Part shown: piece after piece, positions 24,722 to 36,944 of the stretch
How positions within the stretch are numbered: the stretch's first letter is position 1
Layout: the number at the start of each line of letters is the position of its first letter
From: Nipponacmea schrenckii
Taxonomy: Eukaryota; Mollusca; Gastropoda; Lottiidae
DNA: 64,000 nucleotides
Assembly: GCA_030562195.1 (NCBI GenBank)
Contig: JAUJPP010000005.1
Coordinates: 6,568,826 to 6,632,825, forward strand
Direction of reading: 5' to 3'
The notes under the pieces: generated by a model
Seen by the model: the letters and a program-made list of their open reading frames with translations, nothing else
The model's database searches: none
Told to the model about the DNA's origin: nothing
Program-made: the position numbers and the translations under genes

Positions 24722-25405
24722 ATGGCGGATGTTTCCGTAACGTCTGGATCCACACATATCGTTGTCGCTGAAACGCATTTAAATAATGATCCAAAGATTG
24801 GGGGTGCGTCGGAGCCAAACCTCGAGGACCCACCCCTTATCGAAGACGCCAATGATGATAAATCTAAATCTGAAACTCCCAATGACGCAAAAATTAGGAA
24901 AGACTCAAATGAGACGGACGTCGTCGTTGATCTGGAACAAACTGTCCAAGCACCTTCCAAAGAGGATGCTTCACCAGCGAGCGATAGCCAGGATAGCCCT
25001 CAAGCAACCTCACAAATTACAAATCACAAGAACGTTGAACGTTGCGTTAGTGACTCGGAAGTGATAAGGGATGTTCCGTCGAAACGTAAGCAAAGCATTA
25101 CACCGGTCGATGTATCATTTCCGTCCACGTCAAAACAGAACGCTTCAGAAACATTATCGGCGCCAGCGACTTCATCATCTCGTAAAGGATTAAAAGGCAT
25201 CCTTAAGACACGCAGTGAATCACAAATCATTCTTAACATGCCCATTCTCAATGCGGACAGACAGAACATTATCGGAAAGTTCAGCAACGGAACGTCCGTG
25301 GATGATGGTTCGACCACCGGTGTGCGTTTTGAACTGGAAACGGAGTTATCTGGAACTACCAATACTAAACGGAAAAGAAAGAGTGGAAGATCCAAGGAAC
25401 CAAAA
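24722..25405 (+). CDS. Gene 1 exon 1: disordered region with SILK-like motif
   Basis: Encodes residues 1-228 and ends phase 0 at CCAAAA|GTAAGT. Composition is markedly less AT-rich than the flanks. Many SP and SD pairs suggest phosphorylation. No Cys-rich or globular domain is visible. The start ATG is the first after an in-frame TAA at 24713. Confidence 0.88.
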
Positions 25406-28400
25406 GTAAGTTACTGAATTCATTTTATTTTTTATTTTTGGGGGTCTAATACCTCATCTTGGAGGTCTAACACCTCATCCTGGAGGTCTAACACCTCATC
25501 TTGGAGGTCTAATACCTCATCTTGGAGGTCTAACACCTCATCTTGGGGGTCTAATACCTCATCTTGGAGGTCTAACACCTCATCCTGGAGGTCTAACACC
25601 TCATCTTGGGGGTCTAACACCTCATCTTGGAGGTCTAACACCTCATCTTGGAGGTCTAACACCTCATCCTGGAGGTCTAACACCTCATCTTGGAGGCCTA
25701 ACACCTCATCTTGGAGGCCTAACACCTCATCTTGGAGGCCTAACACCTCATCTTGGGGGTCTAACACCTCATCCTGGAGGTCTAACACCTCATCTTGGGG
25801 GTCTAACACCTCATCTTGGAGGTCTAACACCTCATCTTGGAGGTCTAACACCTCATCTTGGGGGTCTAACACCTCATCTTGGGGGTCTAACACTTATCTT
25901 GGGTGGGGTTCTAAGACCTCAGCTAAGGCTTTACATTCTAGTTAGAAGAGGGTCTTGCATCCCACCTTGTGTCTTACAGCTTATCATCCTTCTAACTTAG
26001 CCAAATTTTACACATAAACTAAAACGAGGTCCATTTGATTGTGATATCTCTTTGTAATTAGGAGATGAACGAGTCTTTCCGGTGGTTTAAGTAGTGTCTG
26101 GGGTGGACTCATTCTTATTCATAGACAACTTGTATTGACAGGATCTCTCCCAGTCTCTTCTATATTAGTAGTTAAACCATACAGGTTGAATACCGAATAC
26201 ATAAAATACCTTGGGAGAGAATTCATTGTGTGCTTTATAAAAGAAAAACTTAAGAATCGTAGCCATTATCGGTTATATTCACTCTATTTTTCTACAAAAG
26301 AAGAGATTTTATTGTCACAAGTCTTGGTATTTTGACGTCTTTTTTTTTTCCTATCTGATTTTGTACACACTTGCCATGTTTTGCCATTGCTATCAATGTC
26401 TGTATCGTTTCTGCTTTTTGATGTTTCCTATGTGTTTTGTTCATGACTTCTTCACAGTCTTCAGTACACGGGGTCTTTAGTTTATTGTCCCTGGGACCCG
26501 TTTATCACCTCACTATCTTAATACGCACCCCCTTACGACTAAACAACGTCCATGATATGTGTGCATTTCGTCCAAAAATCCCAAATTCTGGCAAAATATT
26601 CTCTTTACACTGTCAGCTTTAATGTAGTTTAATACAAAAAGGGACGTAAAACTCCGGCTATAACAGGTAGTCATTGACAACGAATGTATAGATTTTCAAA
26701 TGATCTGAAAGAAAAACTTGTTCAAGTTGATTTTATTTTAATGGGGTTGACATTTAGAAAGATAAAAGAAAATACTGGATCTTCTGATTGAGACAGCTCA
26801 TAATACTCTATTATAGATATACTACTTCTCTTTAATTTAAGCAACGTTTCAATTCACATGCAGCATTCTTTATCAAGTTATACAATAATAGATATAGTAA
26901 CTTTAGATAAATAAGACCACTATTATAGATATACTACTTCTCTTTAATTTAAGCAACGTTTCAATTCACATACAGGAAATAATAATGATAATAATAGTGT
27001 TTTTTATATAATGTAAATGTATCTACTTCTAAATGCCGTTTAACGATTAAATATAATGTTATAAAGCAATTTCGTCTATTAGAATACATTGTTTTTTATA
27101 GAGGTATCGCAACAAAATATATTTAATAATTGTCGGGGCTGCAAGATTCACCGTTTGGATCTCTTAGCTGCCTCTCTGTTCTAGAACAGCCCTGCTATCC
27201 AGTCTCTGTAATAGAACAGCCTCTGCTATCCAGTATCTGTCATAGAACAGCCCCTTCTATCCAGTCTGTACTAGAACAATTCCTGCTGTCCGTTATCCAT
27301 TCCTACACGCGACTTCCTGTGGACCTCTCACTAACTGATCAATATACGAGATAAAACCACATTTATCTTTTCCAATTTCTCTTATCACGCAGCTGGCTTT
27401 ATCTTCCACTCCTACTCCCCAACCCTCGAGCACCTGTATTTATTATGAAATTATTTCTTTGTTATGCAAGGAGAGAGAAGATTGACAGTCTAATTCGCCA
27501 ACAGGCTCTTAAACCTTTAAAACAATCGAAATTGTAACTGGATAATGTGTAAAAACAGAAACACATCGGAAATGTCGAAGGTTATGATTCAGCTGTATTC
27601 GCTGTCCTACAGTGCAATCAACATTTATTCATACCGTTAATTCTAGAAAGATTATTTCAGTCAAGATGTATGGCTTGATATTGTAAAGGTGGCCATTTTG
27701 GGTAAGACCTTTCAAACTCTCCTTTATTTACATAAGCGTGCATCAAAGACTTAAGTAAAACGTTCGACATCATTTCGTTTTAGTTAATTTGATGAGAGTT
27801 GAAAAGTCTCAAATGTCATTAACGCTTATTGGATAAAATATGCATCGACATTATCTGATCATCATCATCAAAGATATTCGACATCATTGTATCTCCTTTC
27901 ATGTGTTCCTGTATAAGGTTAGACGCGTGGATGTTAATATTCCTGGCACACTCTAAATGCCAACTTGATACGACCCAGTCTTGATGAGCATTTCAATAGG
28001 AATTATCTTTCCCTGGTGAACTATGACCTTTATTGGTTGTATTATTGTGGCACAATTCTACATGAACCTAGTTCGAAACTAGGAACTTTGGTTTCTTTTC
28101 CTTAATTTAGAAAGATGGCCTCGTCTGCCCTAACTCGTATAATTCTTGTGAACATTGATCATGGTTCTGCACTGTTCTGTGTCGAGTACATAAGAATATT
28201 CCTCAGGCATTGATTGACGATTTTGTATGAACCGTTCTATGGATTGCCTTCTATTCTAGGACCAAGGCCCGTGTTTGTTAGCCTTGTAGAACCACGTGTT
28301 CTTCTTCCGTCGACCTCTCTTAAATCATTATCCGGTACAATAACAGTTTACTGTCATCCATTTGATGAATAATTCGTTTCCGTTTTCGACTGTAGACTTA

Positions 28401-30997
28401 TTTTCGGACTTTCAATAAATTATAAGTTAAAAAACAGGAGGAAGTCGCTGAATTCATTTGTCGAAATCAATTGCATGTCGGCACAAATTAGCTGTCTTTG
28501 ATGTTGTTAGATTTAATTTACAAGAGCTACTTTCTCTGTATCATGCGATTCATTAATAAGGCCACGACTATACATTCATTTGCAATCATCAAACGTTCTT
28601 TGTATTAACTCTACTGCAATATTAACTTTAGTGGGAATACGTGATTCTCTTTAATTATATTAGCAATTGTGTAATATGTAACGGGTTACTGTCAAAGGAC
28701 AAGTTAAGAATAGATTGAGGGAATGTCTTAGTGTATTGGACGTGTCGTGTCGTCAAGCTATGTAACAAAATGTTACTGGGACTGTACCATGTTTATCTGT
28801 TGGGACTGTACCATGTTTATCTGTTGGGACTGTACCATGTTTATCTGTGGGGACTGTACTATGTTTATCTGTTGGGACTGAAGCGATAGAAGTCATTGGT
28901 TGTGATAGCGATACACATGATATGATATCGTTTCTACAGGAAATTGTTTGACATATCAATTATTCAAACGAGGCTCTCGGGAATACCGACGTTGTTATAT
29001 AAAACAGAATCCACGAGTATCTCATAATGCATTTTATACATCGATTGTGTCACAGTTGTCAAGTTCCTTCTGTATTTATTCAATTTATGAAAAACGATTT
29101 TACATCTGACGCCAGGTTTGTTCTGTCCTGGACAGTTTAAGTTGATATACAGGTTTAGAATTCGATGAGTATAGCAGGTTATTTGGTAGTTTTAAACTGT
29201 TCGATCACTGTCTTATATTTGTTTACATGTGTTGTATCTTATTTGTAATATTTTTTGAACCAAAAACAACCCCCCCCCCCATTCACCTTCCCCTGATCTT
29301 TTCACACTGATGCTGAATCCAGATCCCGTTTCTATCTTGAACATTTTATCTTGTAAAACCATGATCATATTCATATGATCAGAATGAGGTCCCAGGTGAT
29401 TGGTACATGTAGACCTACTTGGTGTAGACGATTGTAGTAGCAAAACTCGTTTAAATATCTAATAGCACCCTATAGTAAAGAATAGGGCGTAAAACTCCAT
29501 TCATTTCATTCCATTTACACCTCTTTAATAATTTCAGATAGCCAGTTTTATCAATCCAGCATTTGAACAAGAGGACCAAGTCGCTAATTATAAATTCTCA
29601 GATTTAGTGGAGCAGTTATTGGGTCATGGAACGGATGATCAGAACGATTCTCATCCGTACGGTCGTAAAGCATGTCGTCTGGGTAATAACGGAAGTGCAT
29701 TCATGGATTCGGGGAAGCCGATGATATGGTTTGTGTTGATGGTTGTGATGTTAAGCGCTATCGGTGGTATTATATTCCTCTCAGGTGAGATCTTCAGACC
29801 TTCTTTATTTTAAATTATAACCGGATCCAGTAGAGTAGACCAGTGATCACGTCTATTCATAAAGAGTTTTATGATCGAGACTATTTTAATGTACGTCAAT
29901 CAAGGAGTAGGTATACAGGTTATCCAGTCTACTCTGAATTAATTAGACATAATAGAGAGGCCTGTAAATATATTTATTTTTTGATTATTTAAGAGAACGG
30001 GTCTCTTAATTTGACGTAACTGAAATCAGTAATTGACTTGACAATAGTAAAAAACGTCAATGATCTAGTCTACTTTTGAATCAACGGATATAGCAGTAAT
30101 TCCGTTGATCACGTCTTCTATTTGAAGTGGCATAATGGTACTTAACCCTGGGTAATGTAATAATCCGTTGATAGTCGAGGTTTGACTGGCGGGCTTTTAA
30201 ATTGATACGAGTATTTAACTTCTATCCCGGCTAATTGTTTCACTCAGAACACATCATTATCTGATAAGAACACTAGCTCGCGGGAAGTAGAAATGATTTC
30301 CTTCCGATGCTTTCCTCATTAGAAATAAAGAACCAGGCTTATTGTTCTTCATAGCGTGTTCTCTATCTAGGCTTCAGCCTGCACATTATGTCCCTCTATT
30401 TGCCTCTTTGTGAGCACAGTCATTTGGGGCGTTAGTTCTTTACATTATATGACGTCATTTGCTTGGTTACGTTGAGCAAATGGCGGCTGTGATTTCCGAT
30501 CTTTATCGGCATGTGAAATTCCGAAGACCTTGAATAAGTCATCTTCACTCATATTTCGAGTCGACCCAACTGTAATTGGGAATGGATAATCCAGGAAAGA
30601 TCAATACCAAGAGGTTTGGTCCAGGAACAGTTGGTAGAAAGGATCCTTAACTGTCATGGACCTAAGTTGTTATCCTTGTCAAATATAGTTCTTTATATTT
30701 CTTTCTTAATATCAAATAAAGATATAAAATATGGTTTTATTTATTTCAGAAACAAGGAAACGAATTCCAGTTTATCTAACGAACATAACCATCAGTGCTT
30801 CAACCTCTACGAACCTTCAGGATTTTTATAGCACAAACTTTACCAATACTTCCTCAATACCTAAAGGAGGGGTACCCAAACATTTAGAGAAGGGTGGATG
30901 TGCCCACAAGAACATAAGTGTTATTCAGGAAATGATGACCCCTATTCCTCGATTCTACCCTCATAGTTGTATGCCTTATATGGTGACAAATATTTGA
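24722..30997 (+). CDS. Gene 1: single-pass membrane protein, unknown family
   Basis: Three exons join in frame (24722-25405, 29538-29784, 30750-30997) to give 392 aa. The start is supported by an in-frame TAA nine bases upstream. Residues 1-228 are acidic, Ser/Thr-rich and probably disordered. GLKGILK at 156-162 resembles the SILK-type docking motif of protein phosphatase 1, and VRFE at 201-204 a degenerate RVxF site; a basic KRKRK cluster follows at 216-220. A hydrophobic helix spans about 289-310. The 82-residue C-terminal part has four N-glycosylation sequons (NIT, NFT, NTS, NIS) and two cysteines. This suggests a type II protein with the long N-terminal region in the cytoplasm, but RKR just after the helix argues weakly against that topology. 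No family recognised. The exon structure is certain; the function is not. Confidence 0.8.
25434..25915. repeat. 21 bp minisatellite, about 22 copies
   Basis: Tandem 21 bp unit GGAGGTCTAACACCTCATCT plus T, starting only 29 bases into intron 1. Each unit contains the inverted pair GAGGT/ACCTC with a five-base loop, so the transcribed intron could form a chain of mini-hairpins. The minus strand reads as a seven-residue repeat (LDLQDEV), which I regard as a by-product of the 21 bp period. Confidence 0.97.
26807..26977. repeat. Direct duplication of about 60 bp
   Basis: Copies at 26807-26866 and 26920-26977 share ATTATAGATATACTACTTCT and AAGCAACGTTTCAATTCACA. They lie inside gene 1 intron 1. Confidence 0.85.
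27165..27300. repeat. Degenerate repeat of about 33 bp, 4 copies
   Basis: Repeats of CTGTxxTAGAACAGCC followed by CTGCTATCCAGT, within gene 1 intron 1. It accounts for the open frame seen there. Confidence 0.75.
28765..28880. repeat. 24 bp minisatellite, about 4.5 copies
   Basis: Unit GGGACTGTACCATGTTTATC plus TGTT. Being eight codons long, it reads on the minus strand as VPTDKHGT repeated. It lies in gene 1 intron 1. Confidence 0.9.
29538..29784 (+). CDS. Gene 1 exon 2: transmembrane segment
   Basis: Encodes residues 229-310 plus one base; acceptor AATTTCAG, donor TCAG|GTGAGA, phase 0 in and phase 1 out. Begins IASFINPAFEQED and ends with the hydrophobic stretch MIWFVLMVVMLSAIGGII. Confidence 0.85.
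29785..30749 (+). other. Gene 1 intron 2
   Basis: Intron of 965 bp, phase 1, with GTGAGA donor and TTATTTCAG acceptor. Its right side is occupied by a SINE-like copy. Confidence 0.75.
30480..30715 (+). mobile_element. SINE-like element copy 1
   Basis: About 235 bp matching 32083-32300: ATGGCGGCTGTGATTTCCGA at the left end, GTCGACCCAACTGTAATTGG in the middle, AGGTTTGGTCCAGGAACAGT and CCTAAGTTGTTATCCTTGTC at the right, then a T/C-rich tail. The middle block resembles the CCCAGCTGTAAATGGGTA segment I recall from tRNA-derived invertebrate SINEs. A tRNA head is not clear. It ends about 35 bp before exon 3. Confidence 0.6.
30750..30997 (+). CDS. Gene 1 exon 3: glycosylated C-terminal region and stop
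   Basis: Enters at phase 1 (G|AA, Glu311) and runs to TGA. Includes TRKRIPVYLTNITIS, NTSSIPKGG, KGGCAHKNISV and HSCMPYM. The short ectodomain with only two Cys could be complete, or a terminal-exon isoform of something longer. Confidence 0.78.
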
Positions 30998-32082
30998 AGT
31001 AAACAATAACAACAAGCAGAATGTTTAGATTGTTTTATTACGATCAGGACTTGTTATTTAGCTTGGGGGCGTTTTACCCCCGTTGGAACCGAAGCAGGGC
31101 TTACCCACATGGACTGCAAACGTTACGATCGTCTCTAAATGGTCAAATTAACCACATCATAATGGCTCTGAACTCAACAATCGATCTCAAAGAAGCGAAA
31201 TAATCAAAAGAGATATAAATGAAGGCCATTTTTAAACTTTTCAGAACATGTTTTGTTCTCATATTTGTAAAGCATTTTTTAATTGTGCCAATATTTCCTA
31301 GTCTTTCCTGTGTGATATTCTGGACGTCTGAAATTGTCCGTTCTCTGATCTCTGATATCCCATGCCATACAGTCTGCACCCTATTGTGGTACACATCTCA
31401 CGAACAACATTATGGATGTAAATTGAAACGGTGCATATCTGAAAGCGAAATGATCTTGGACAACTTTTTATAATTCTTTTGTTTGTTTGTTAAATCTCAT
31501 GGCTTATTGCTTTATCCGTTATTTCTGTTTCCGCGCACAATATTGGTGATGTAGATCTATGCATATTAACAATCTAAGAACGTGCAAAGTCGGTTAATGG
31601 TATATATATTATGCACATCCGTGGACGTGTCCATACATAACATGGAACAGTCTACTATTTAAAAAGGTATGATGGTCGGTAGGATGTGATCTCTAGTACT
31701 ACCTTAAAATAAAATAGACTGTTCGTCTTTAATATGTTGGATGAGTTCCGGATGTGCTGCTTTATTACCGTTGGTCGATTGTGCAATGGTCGTATATTCG
31801 TTGACTAACGGATAAAGTTGGTGTGCATACTTAACACTGTCGTGAGTATAGGTGGTACATCTCAAACATCATTATTTGTTATTTCTACGAAACGGTTGTG
31901 TAAATAGTTTTAGATGTTATTTTAGCTGTACGATATTGTTGTGTACATAGTTTGTATATTTGTTACATAGTACCTTGTTACGTATTAATTAAATGAAACT
32001 TTCTCATTACGCTTTGTATTGCGTTATTCAAATTTATTAATCAGCTCAGATGGTGAAGAAGAGAACGTCATACTCTATTCCA
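30998..32082. other. Gene 1 3' flank
   Basis: Probably 3' UTR followed by intergenic DNA. Frames at 31021-31203, 31219-31473 and 31143-31394 (minus) overlap, and none has a motif or splice support. Confidence 0.4.
31708..31713 (+). promoter_or_regulatory. Possible gene 1 polyadenylation signal
   Basis: AATAAA about 710 bases after the stop codon, the clearest hexamer noticed in the downstream kilobase. Position alone supports it. Confidence 0.35.
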
Positions 32083-32300
32083 ATAATGGCAGCTGTGAGT
32101 TCTGATCTCGATCGACGGGTGAAAGTCCAATGGGTTTGTATAAGTTATCTTCAATCATTATTCCAGTCAACCCAGCTGTAAATGGGTACGGAAAATCCTG
32201 GAAAGATCAATGCCAAGAGGTTTGACCAAGGACCAGTTGGTAGAAAGGATCATAAATTGCGAACAAAAGTTGTTATCTTTGTAATATATAGTTGTGTCTG
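32083..32300 (+). mobile_element. SINE-like element copy 2
   Basis: Matches 30480-30715 along its length: AATGGCAGCTGTGAGTTCTG, GTCAACCCAGCTGTAAATGG, AGGTTTGACCAAGGACCAGT and AAAGTTGTTATCTTTGTAAT. Two full-length copies sharing both ends 1.6 kb apart support a transposed unit rather than chance. Confidence 0.65.
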
Positions 32301-32499
32301 CTTATCTGATATATAAATTATTTTTATTGAATTTCTGGTTTCCATGGTAACATCATTAATGGTAAATATCAAGGTGTATCAAAATCTAATCATTTCATCA
32401 AAGTGTCGTGTACTTATTACTTCAGAACAAACATTGTAAAGCTAATAATCCAAACGAGGATTATAGTATTCCAGAAGCTCGTGTGTCAACTGTGTATCA

Positions 32500-32665
32500 A
32501 CTGTCACTATAGTACCATCCACACTGTCAGGTTCTTTATCTTATACCTTGACTGCAATAACCAACTTCCACGTGTAGGATCATCCACTGTACCATCCACG
32601 CTGTCAGGTTCTTTATCTTCGTCTTATACCTTGATTACAATAACCAGCTTTCCCGTGAAAACTGT
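32500..32665. repeat. Two copies of a TTATACCTTGACT-type repeat
   Basis: CACTGTCAGGTTCTTTATCT, then CTTATACCTTGA(C/T)T(G/A)CAATAACCA occurs twice (from about 32520 and 32598). The CTTATACCTTGACTACAATA half links it to the 73 bp family at 7663-8395. Confidence 0.7.
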
Positions 32666-32943
32666 GTAGGCTGTTTTAGAACCAATAATGCTGGTAAATT
32701 AGATGGATGATATATGGCCATTGAACGTCCACTTCCCACAGAAGCCGATATCGAAAACTCTTTTTAAAAAAAGGTGTTGCGTTACCCAGCTGCATGGAAT
32801 GATTTATTTCTTTTCAAATCTTTCAATAGTCTTAGAATTATGAAATTTTCAGATAATTTAGAAAAATTTCACAACTATTTTCTCAACTCACACATTTTTA
32901 AAGAATTTGATTTATACTCGAGCTTTGAGTCTAAACATTTAAA

Positions 32944-33363
32944 ATGAGTTTTTTTTTGCTTAATATCTGGAGACATCGTTATGGATACCCGGATATTAAA
33001 CATATTAGTTACGATCCGCTGAGTAAATATAAAAAAAGTGATATTTCGGTAAGTCTAGGGGAATATGAAATGAAAAGTGTGATATTATCCTCGTTATTTC
33101 TCATCTTTCAAACTATATATTGTCTTTTAATTCCAGACGTCATTCAAAATCGAATTATCGTCTCGGAACCTGCCTTATCGCTCGTGTCTTATAATTCTCG
33201 TATCATGGACGCTTTTGATAAAACACGTTTCAATTGGTCTGGTTTTCTGGTCATATTTACTCTCTTTAAACAGAATTTAAGAGATACAGTCATCCTCTAT
33301 AATAAGGCGCAGGGAAACACGAGACCATCTCACAAAGGAGAACAGTGTATGACAGCTTTATAA
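32944..33363 (+). CDS. Hypothetical open frame, 139 codons
   Basis: Starts MSFFLLNIWRHRYGYPDI and ends KGEQCMTAL. It has two hydrophobic stretches, no recognised family and no conserved motif. It may be an eroded transposon fragment or chance; its length is only modestly above background for this AT content. Confidence 0.2.
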   Translation: MSFFLLNIWRHRYGYPDIKHISYDPLSKYKKSDISVSLGEYEMKSVILSSLFLIFQTIYCLLIPDVIQNRIIVSEPALSLVSYNSRIMDAFDKTRFNWSGFLVIFTLFKQNLRDTVILYNKAQGNTRPSHKGEQCMTAL

Positions 33364-34019
33364 TTCCTGATAAGCACTTCAAGTCGCCCGCAGCAGACCA
33401 TGCTTCTTCTTTCCAAAACACCTGATGGTACCTCTCTATAGAGCTGTCCACTATTATACAATTACTGCTCTTGATCTTGTCAGTATTTTGATCAGATGTT
33501 AATTGAACGGACTTGTCTTGCTTCTACATGTGTGTCCTTAATCCTTTAAAACCACTCATTTTTTAATGCAACACCGTGAAAATTTCTTCATCAAAACTTT
33601 CATCGTGAAACTTAAATTTTGTTTTTTTAAATTGCTAGGACTAGCAGCTTTGTAAAACCCGGAAATGTGACTTAACATTCAGAGACTTTGAAATGGAAAC
33701 TGGATTTATAAATTTAGAGAATACAGATAACTGGTATAGTTTAAATTAGAACTTTTATTTTGTTATAGATTGAGTCTGAAATCTTGTGAAAGTTGAAGAA
33801 TCAGGGGATTAAAGTGTTCCTTTAAACCATGCTTTAAATATCTTGTTTAGCCATTTCTCAGTCCTCTGGGAGGTTTGTCTCTAATAACACATTTCCAACT
33901 CCAACTCAGAAAATAATTACTTTTAACACACGATACTGTGAGTTTTAAATTTAGATTTAGTATCCAGTTGTAAAGATCCAAGACTCGAGAGCGTGTTTCG
34001 AATTTTTAATTGCTTTAAA
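33364..34019. other. Non-coding, no gene seen
   Basis: Unique AT-rich sequence leading into the second 62 bp array. Confidence 0.4.
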
Positions 34020-35056
34020 ATTCGCTTCCAGTGGATGATAATATCACAAACTAGGTACTAGTAGTTGTTGGTATATGACGAGTTAACGATATCACAGACA
34101 AGGTAGTTGTTGGTAGATGACAAGTTAACGTTCGCTTCCAATGGATGATGATATCACAAACTAGGTAGTTGTTGGTAGATGACAAGTTAACGTTCGCTTC
34201 CAGTGGATGCTGATATCACAAACTAGGTAGTTGTTGGTAGATGACAAGTTAACGTTCGCTTCCAGTGGATGCTGATATCACAGACTAGGTAGTTGTTGGT
34301 AGATGACAAGTTATCGTTCGCTTCCAGGATATGATGATATCACAGACTAGGTAGTTGTTGGTAGATGACAAGTTAACGTTCGCTTCCAGTGGATGCTGAT
34401 ATCACAAACTAGGTAGTTGTTGGTAGATGACAAGTTAACGTTCGCTTCCAGCGGATGCTGATATCACAAACTAGGTAGTTGTTGGTAGATGACAAGTTAT
34501 CGTTCGCTTCCAGTGGATGCTGATATCACAAACTAGGTAGTTGTTGGTAGATGACAAGTTAACGTTCGCTTCCAGCATATGATGATATCACAAACTAGGT
34601 AGTTGTTGGTAGATGACAAGTTAACGTTCCTTCCAGTGGATGCTGATATCGCAAACTAGGTAGTTGTTGGTAGATGACAAGTTTTAAAGTTCGCTTCAGT
34701 GATGCTGATATCACAGACTAGGTAGTTGTTGGTAGATGACAAGTTAACGTTCACTTCCAGTGGATGCTGATATCACAAACTAGGTAGTTGTTGGTAGATG
34801 ACAAGTTAACGTTCGCTTCCAGATGGATGATGATATCACAAACTAGGTAGTTGTTGGTAGATGACAAGTTAACGTTCGCTTCCAGTGGATGATGATATCA
34901 CAGACTAGGTAGTTGTTGGTAGATGACAAGTTAACGTTCACTTCCAGTGGATGCTGATATCACAAACTAGGTAGTTGTTGGTAGATGACAAGTTAACGTT
35001 CGCTTCCAGTGGATGCTGATATCACAAACTAGGTAGTTGTTGGTAGATGACAAGTT
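34020..35056. repeat. 62 bp minisatellite, second locus, about 17 copies
   Basis: Same unit and orientation as 16165-17010 (AAACTAGGTAGTTGTTGGTA, GATGACAAGTTAACGTTCGC, TTCCAGTGGATGCTGATATC). Here the linker is mostly AC (ATATCACAAAC or ATATCACAGAC), while TC and GC linkers are frequent at the first locus. The arrays have therefore homogenised separately since they split. Confidence 0.96.
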
Positions 35057-36944
35057 AATATAGAAAATACTAGTAGTTGGCGGTTTAGTTGATTCATATA
35101 TTGTGGAATGGGCAGTACTATGAAACGAAATCAAAGTAAAATCATTGGAGTAAAAATTTTGACGATTCAATAACTCACTTAACAACGTTACCTTTCTGAA
35201 CTCTTTTACATGGAAGTCGAATGCGTTTCAATTTAATTTCTTCTAAGTGATATTAATTTCTCAATTTTCTGAAATCGTTATCTCAAGACGCCAATTACCA
35301 CATTAATCAAAGACAGAATTTCATAAAATAATTTTAGACGGAACCCCTGATTGATTTCCGTTTTTTTTTTTACGGATATTCCCGATTGATTTCCGATTCG
35401 AAACGGTAACTCTCGATTGATTGTTGATTTCAACAAAGATTCCTTCCTAATAAAGGGAATCGTTTAATCATATTTTTAAAAAAAGGTATCGATTCTAGCG
35501 CTTTAAGAACTTTGACTTGAGAAACTCGTTTAAATCTTGAATTCATCTGTTATAATTCATATTGATTATTCTATACTCACTATAGCTTTCAATTCCCTGG
35601 ATTTACAATTATATAATCAGTCAACCGTGAAGGACAAAGTGCGTTATGATCTTTTTCTTTTTCGTTATGAGAAAAATTACTCTCCTTTCCAACCACTTTG
35701 CTGGGAGGGAAAAGTCTACGATACAACTTTGCTGGGAGGGAAAAGTCTACGATACGCTTGTGATGATGAACTCTGATGATGACCTTGAGTTCTTGTTGAA
35801 CTACCCCAATAATATCCACCCCCTACCCCCCTTGACTTTACTTCTTCTTGGTAGATATGGTTTCTACTTCAGCAAAACCCAATCAAAACGTCAATGAAGA
35901 AGATGATATCTTTTATAAGTAGATCATTATTGAATTCCATATGCCGCGAGACAAAATAATATTTGAAATCACTAAACAGGTCAGGCAGACCGTTTAAAAA
36001 TAATTGTAGTATCGTTGAACGATCTTTCTGTGGGAAGAGTAAATATTTACATACCTATTTCAGAATATAACTAATAATTTGTCCAATAATAAGACAGAGA
36101 TGTGAAACATCGTATAGAATAAAGCTATCATTAGAAAACTCGACATAATAATTATGGTTTAACACACGCTTGTAATTTTAGATGATATGGGACTCTCCCC
36201 TCATTCCCTTGTGTTTATAATATCTGCCTGTCCCGACTATGTGTCGTTCAAATATTAAAATAATGCTATGTTCTGTCATTGATACTGTCGTAGAGGAACT
36301 ATTCCTGTCTGTTTGGCAACCATAATTACCATGGGAAATGTTTTACCTGAGTATATATTTAATATGTCAGATATATTTTGAAATGAACCGCCCAAGTCAC
36401 TCAGTGTATTCAAGAAATAACATCAGAAGTTTGGATTTCCCATAACATCAGAAGCTTAACTTTTCAGAAACTTCTTCTAAGGTATGAGAAAAGCAGGAGC
36501 AATAATGGTATAGTCGTGAACTCCTGGATCGAGACGCATCAGTCGTATCTTTCCCTTTCTACTCATTCTCAATAAAGAGCCGTAAAGAAGGAAATTATTC
36601 TATTTGATAAACTTGTCGCGATTGGTGAGACATGGTATATATTGTATATCTTCTACTTCAAACCGTGTTAGACATTTACCGCAGGCTTGACAAATATTAG
36701 GCTAATATTGAATCTATAAAATGGCGAACGATTATTCGATTTGACCAATAATATTAAGTGTTGACGGTAAACATCCTAAGTAGGTGTTTTATAGACACGG
36801 CGGTATTCTGGCACTGATTTTACTGTTTCCAACCCTCCTTATATCGACCAGGATTTCTCCCTGACATAAGGTGCAAAAAAGAAAACGATCATTTTTTTCA
36901 GTTTTTTTTTGGGTTTCAATTTTCCTTTTAAAAAATGGTTTATG
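35057..36944. other. Non-coding, no gene seen
   Basis: Includes a short direct duplication at 35697-35752 (ACTTTGCTGGGAGGGAAAAG, TCTACGATAC, two copies). Overlapping frames at 35537-35897 arise from it. Nothing else supportable. Confidence 0.4.

Larger units (their letters stand above)
25406..29537 (+). other. Gene 1 intron 1
   Basis: A 4.1 kb intron, phase 0, with GTAAGT donor and ATTTCAG acceptor. It holds a 21 bp minisatellite, a 60 bp duplication, a 24 bp minisatellite and two inverted copies of the GGAGTTTTACGTCC motif (26641, 29485). No further exon is needed, because the phases of exons 1 and 2 match. Confidence 0.75.

Noticed and set aside
25432..25893. Minus-strand heptad-repeat protein (153 codons)
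   Set aside because: By-product of the 21 bp intronic minisatellite on the strand opposite the gene; no splice or start context.
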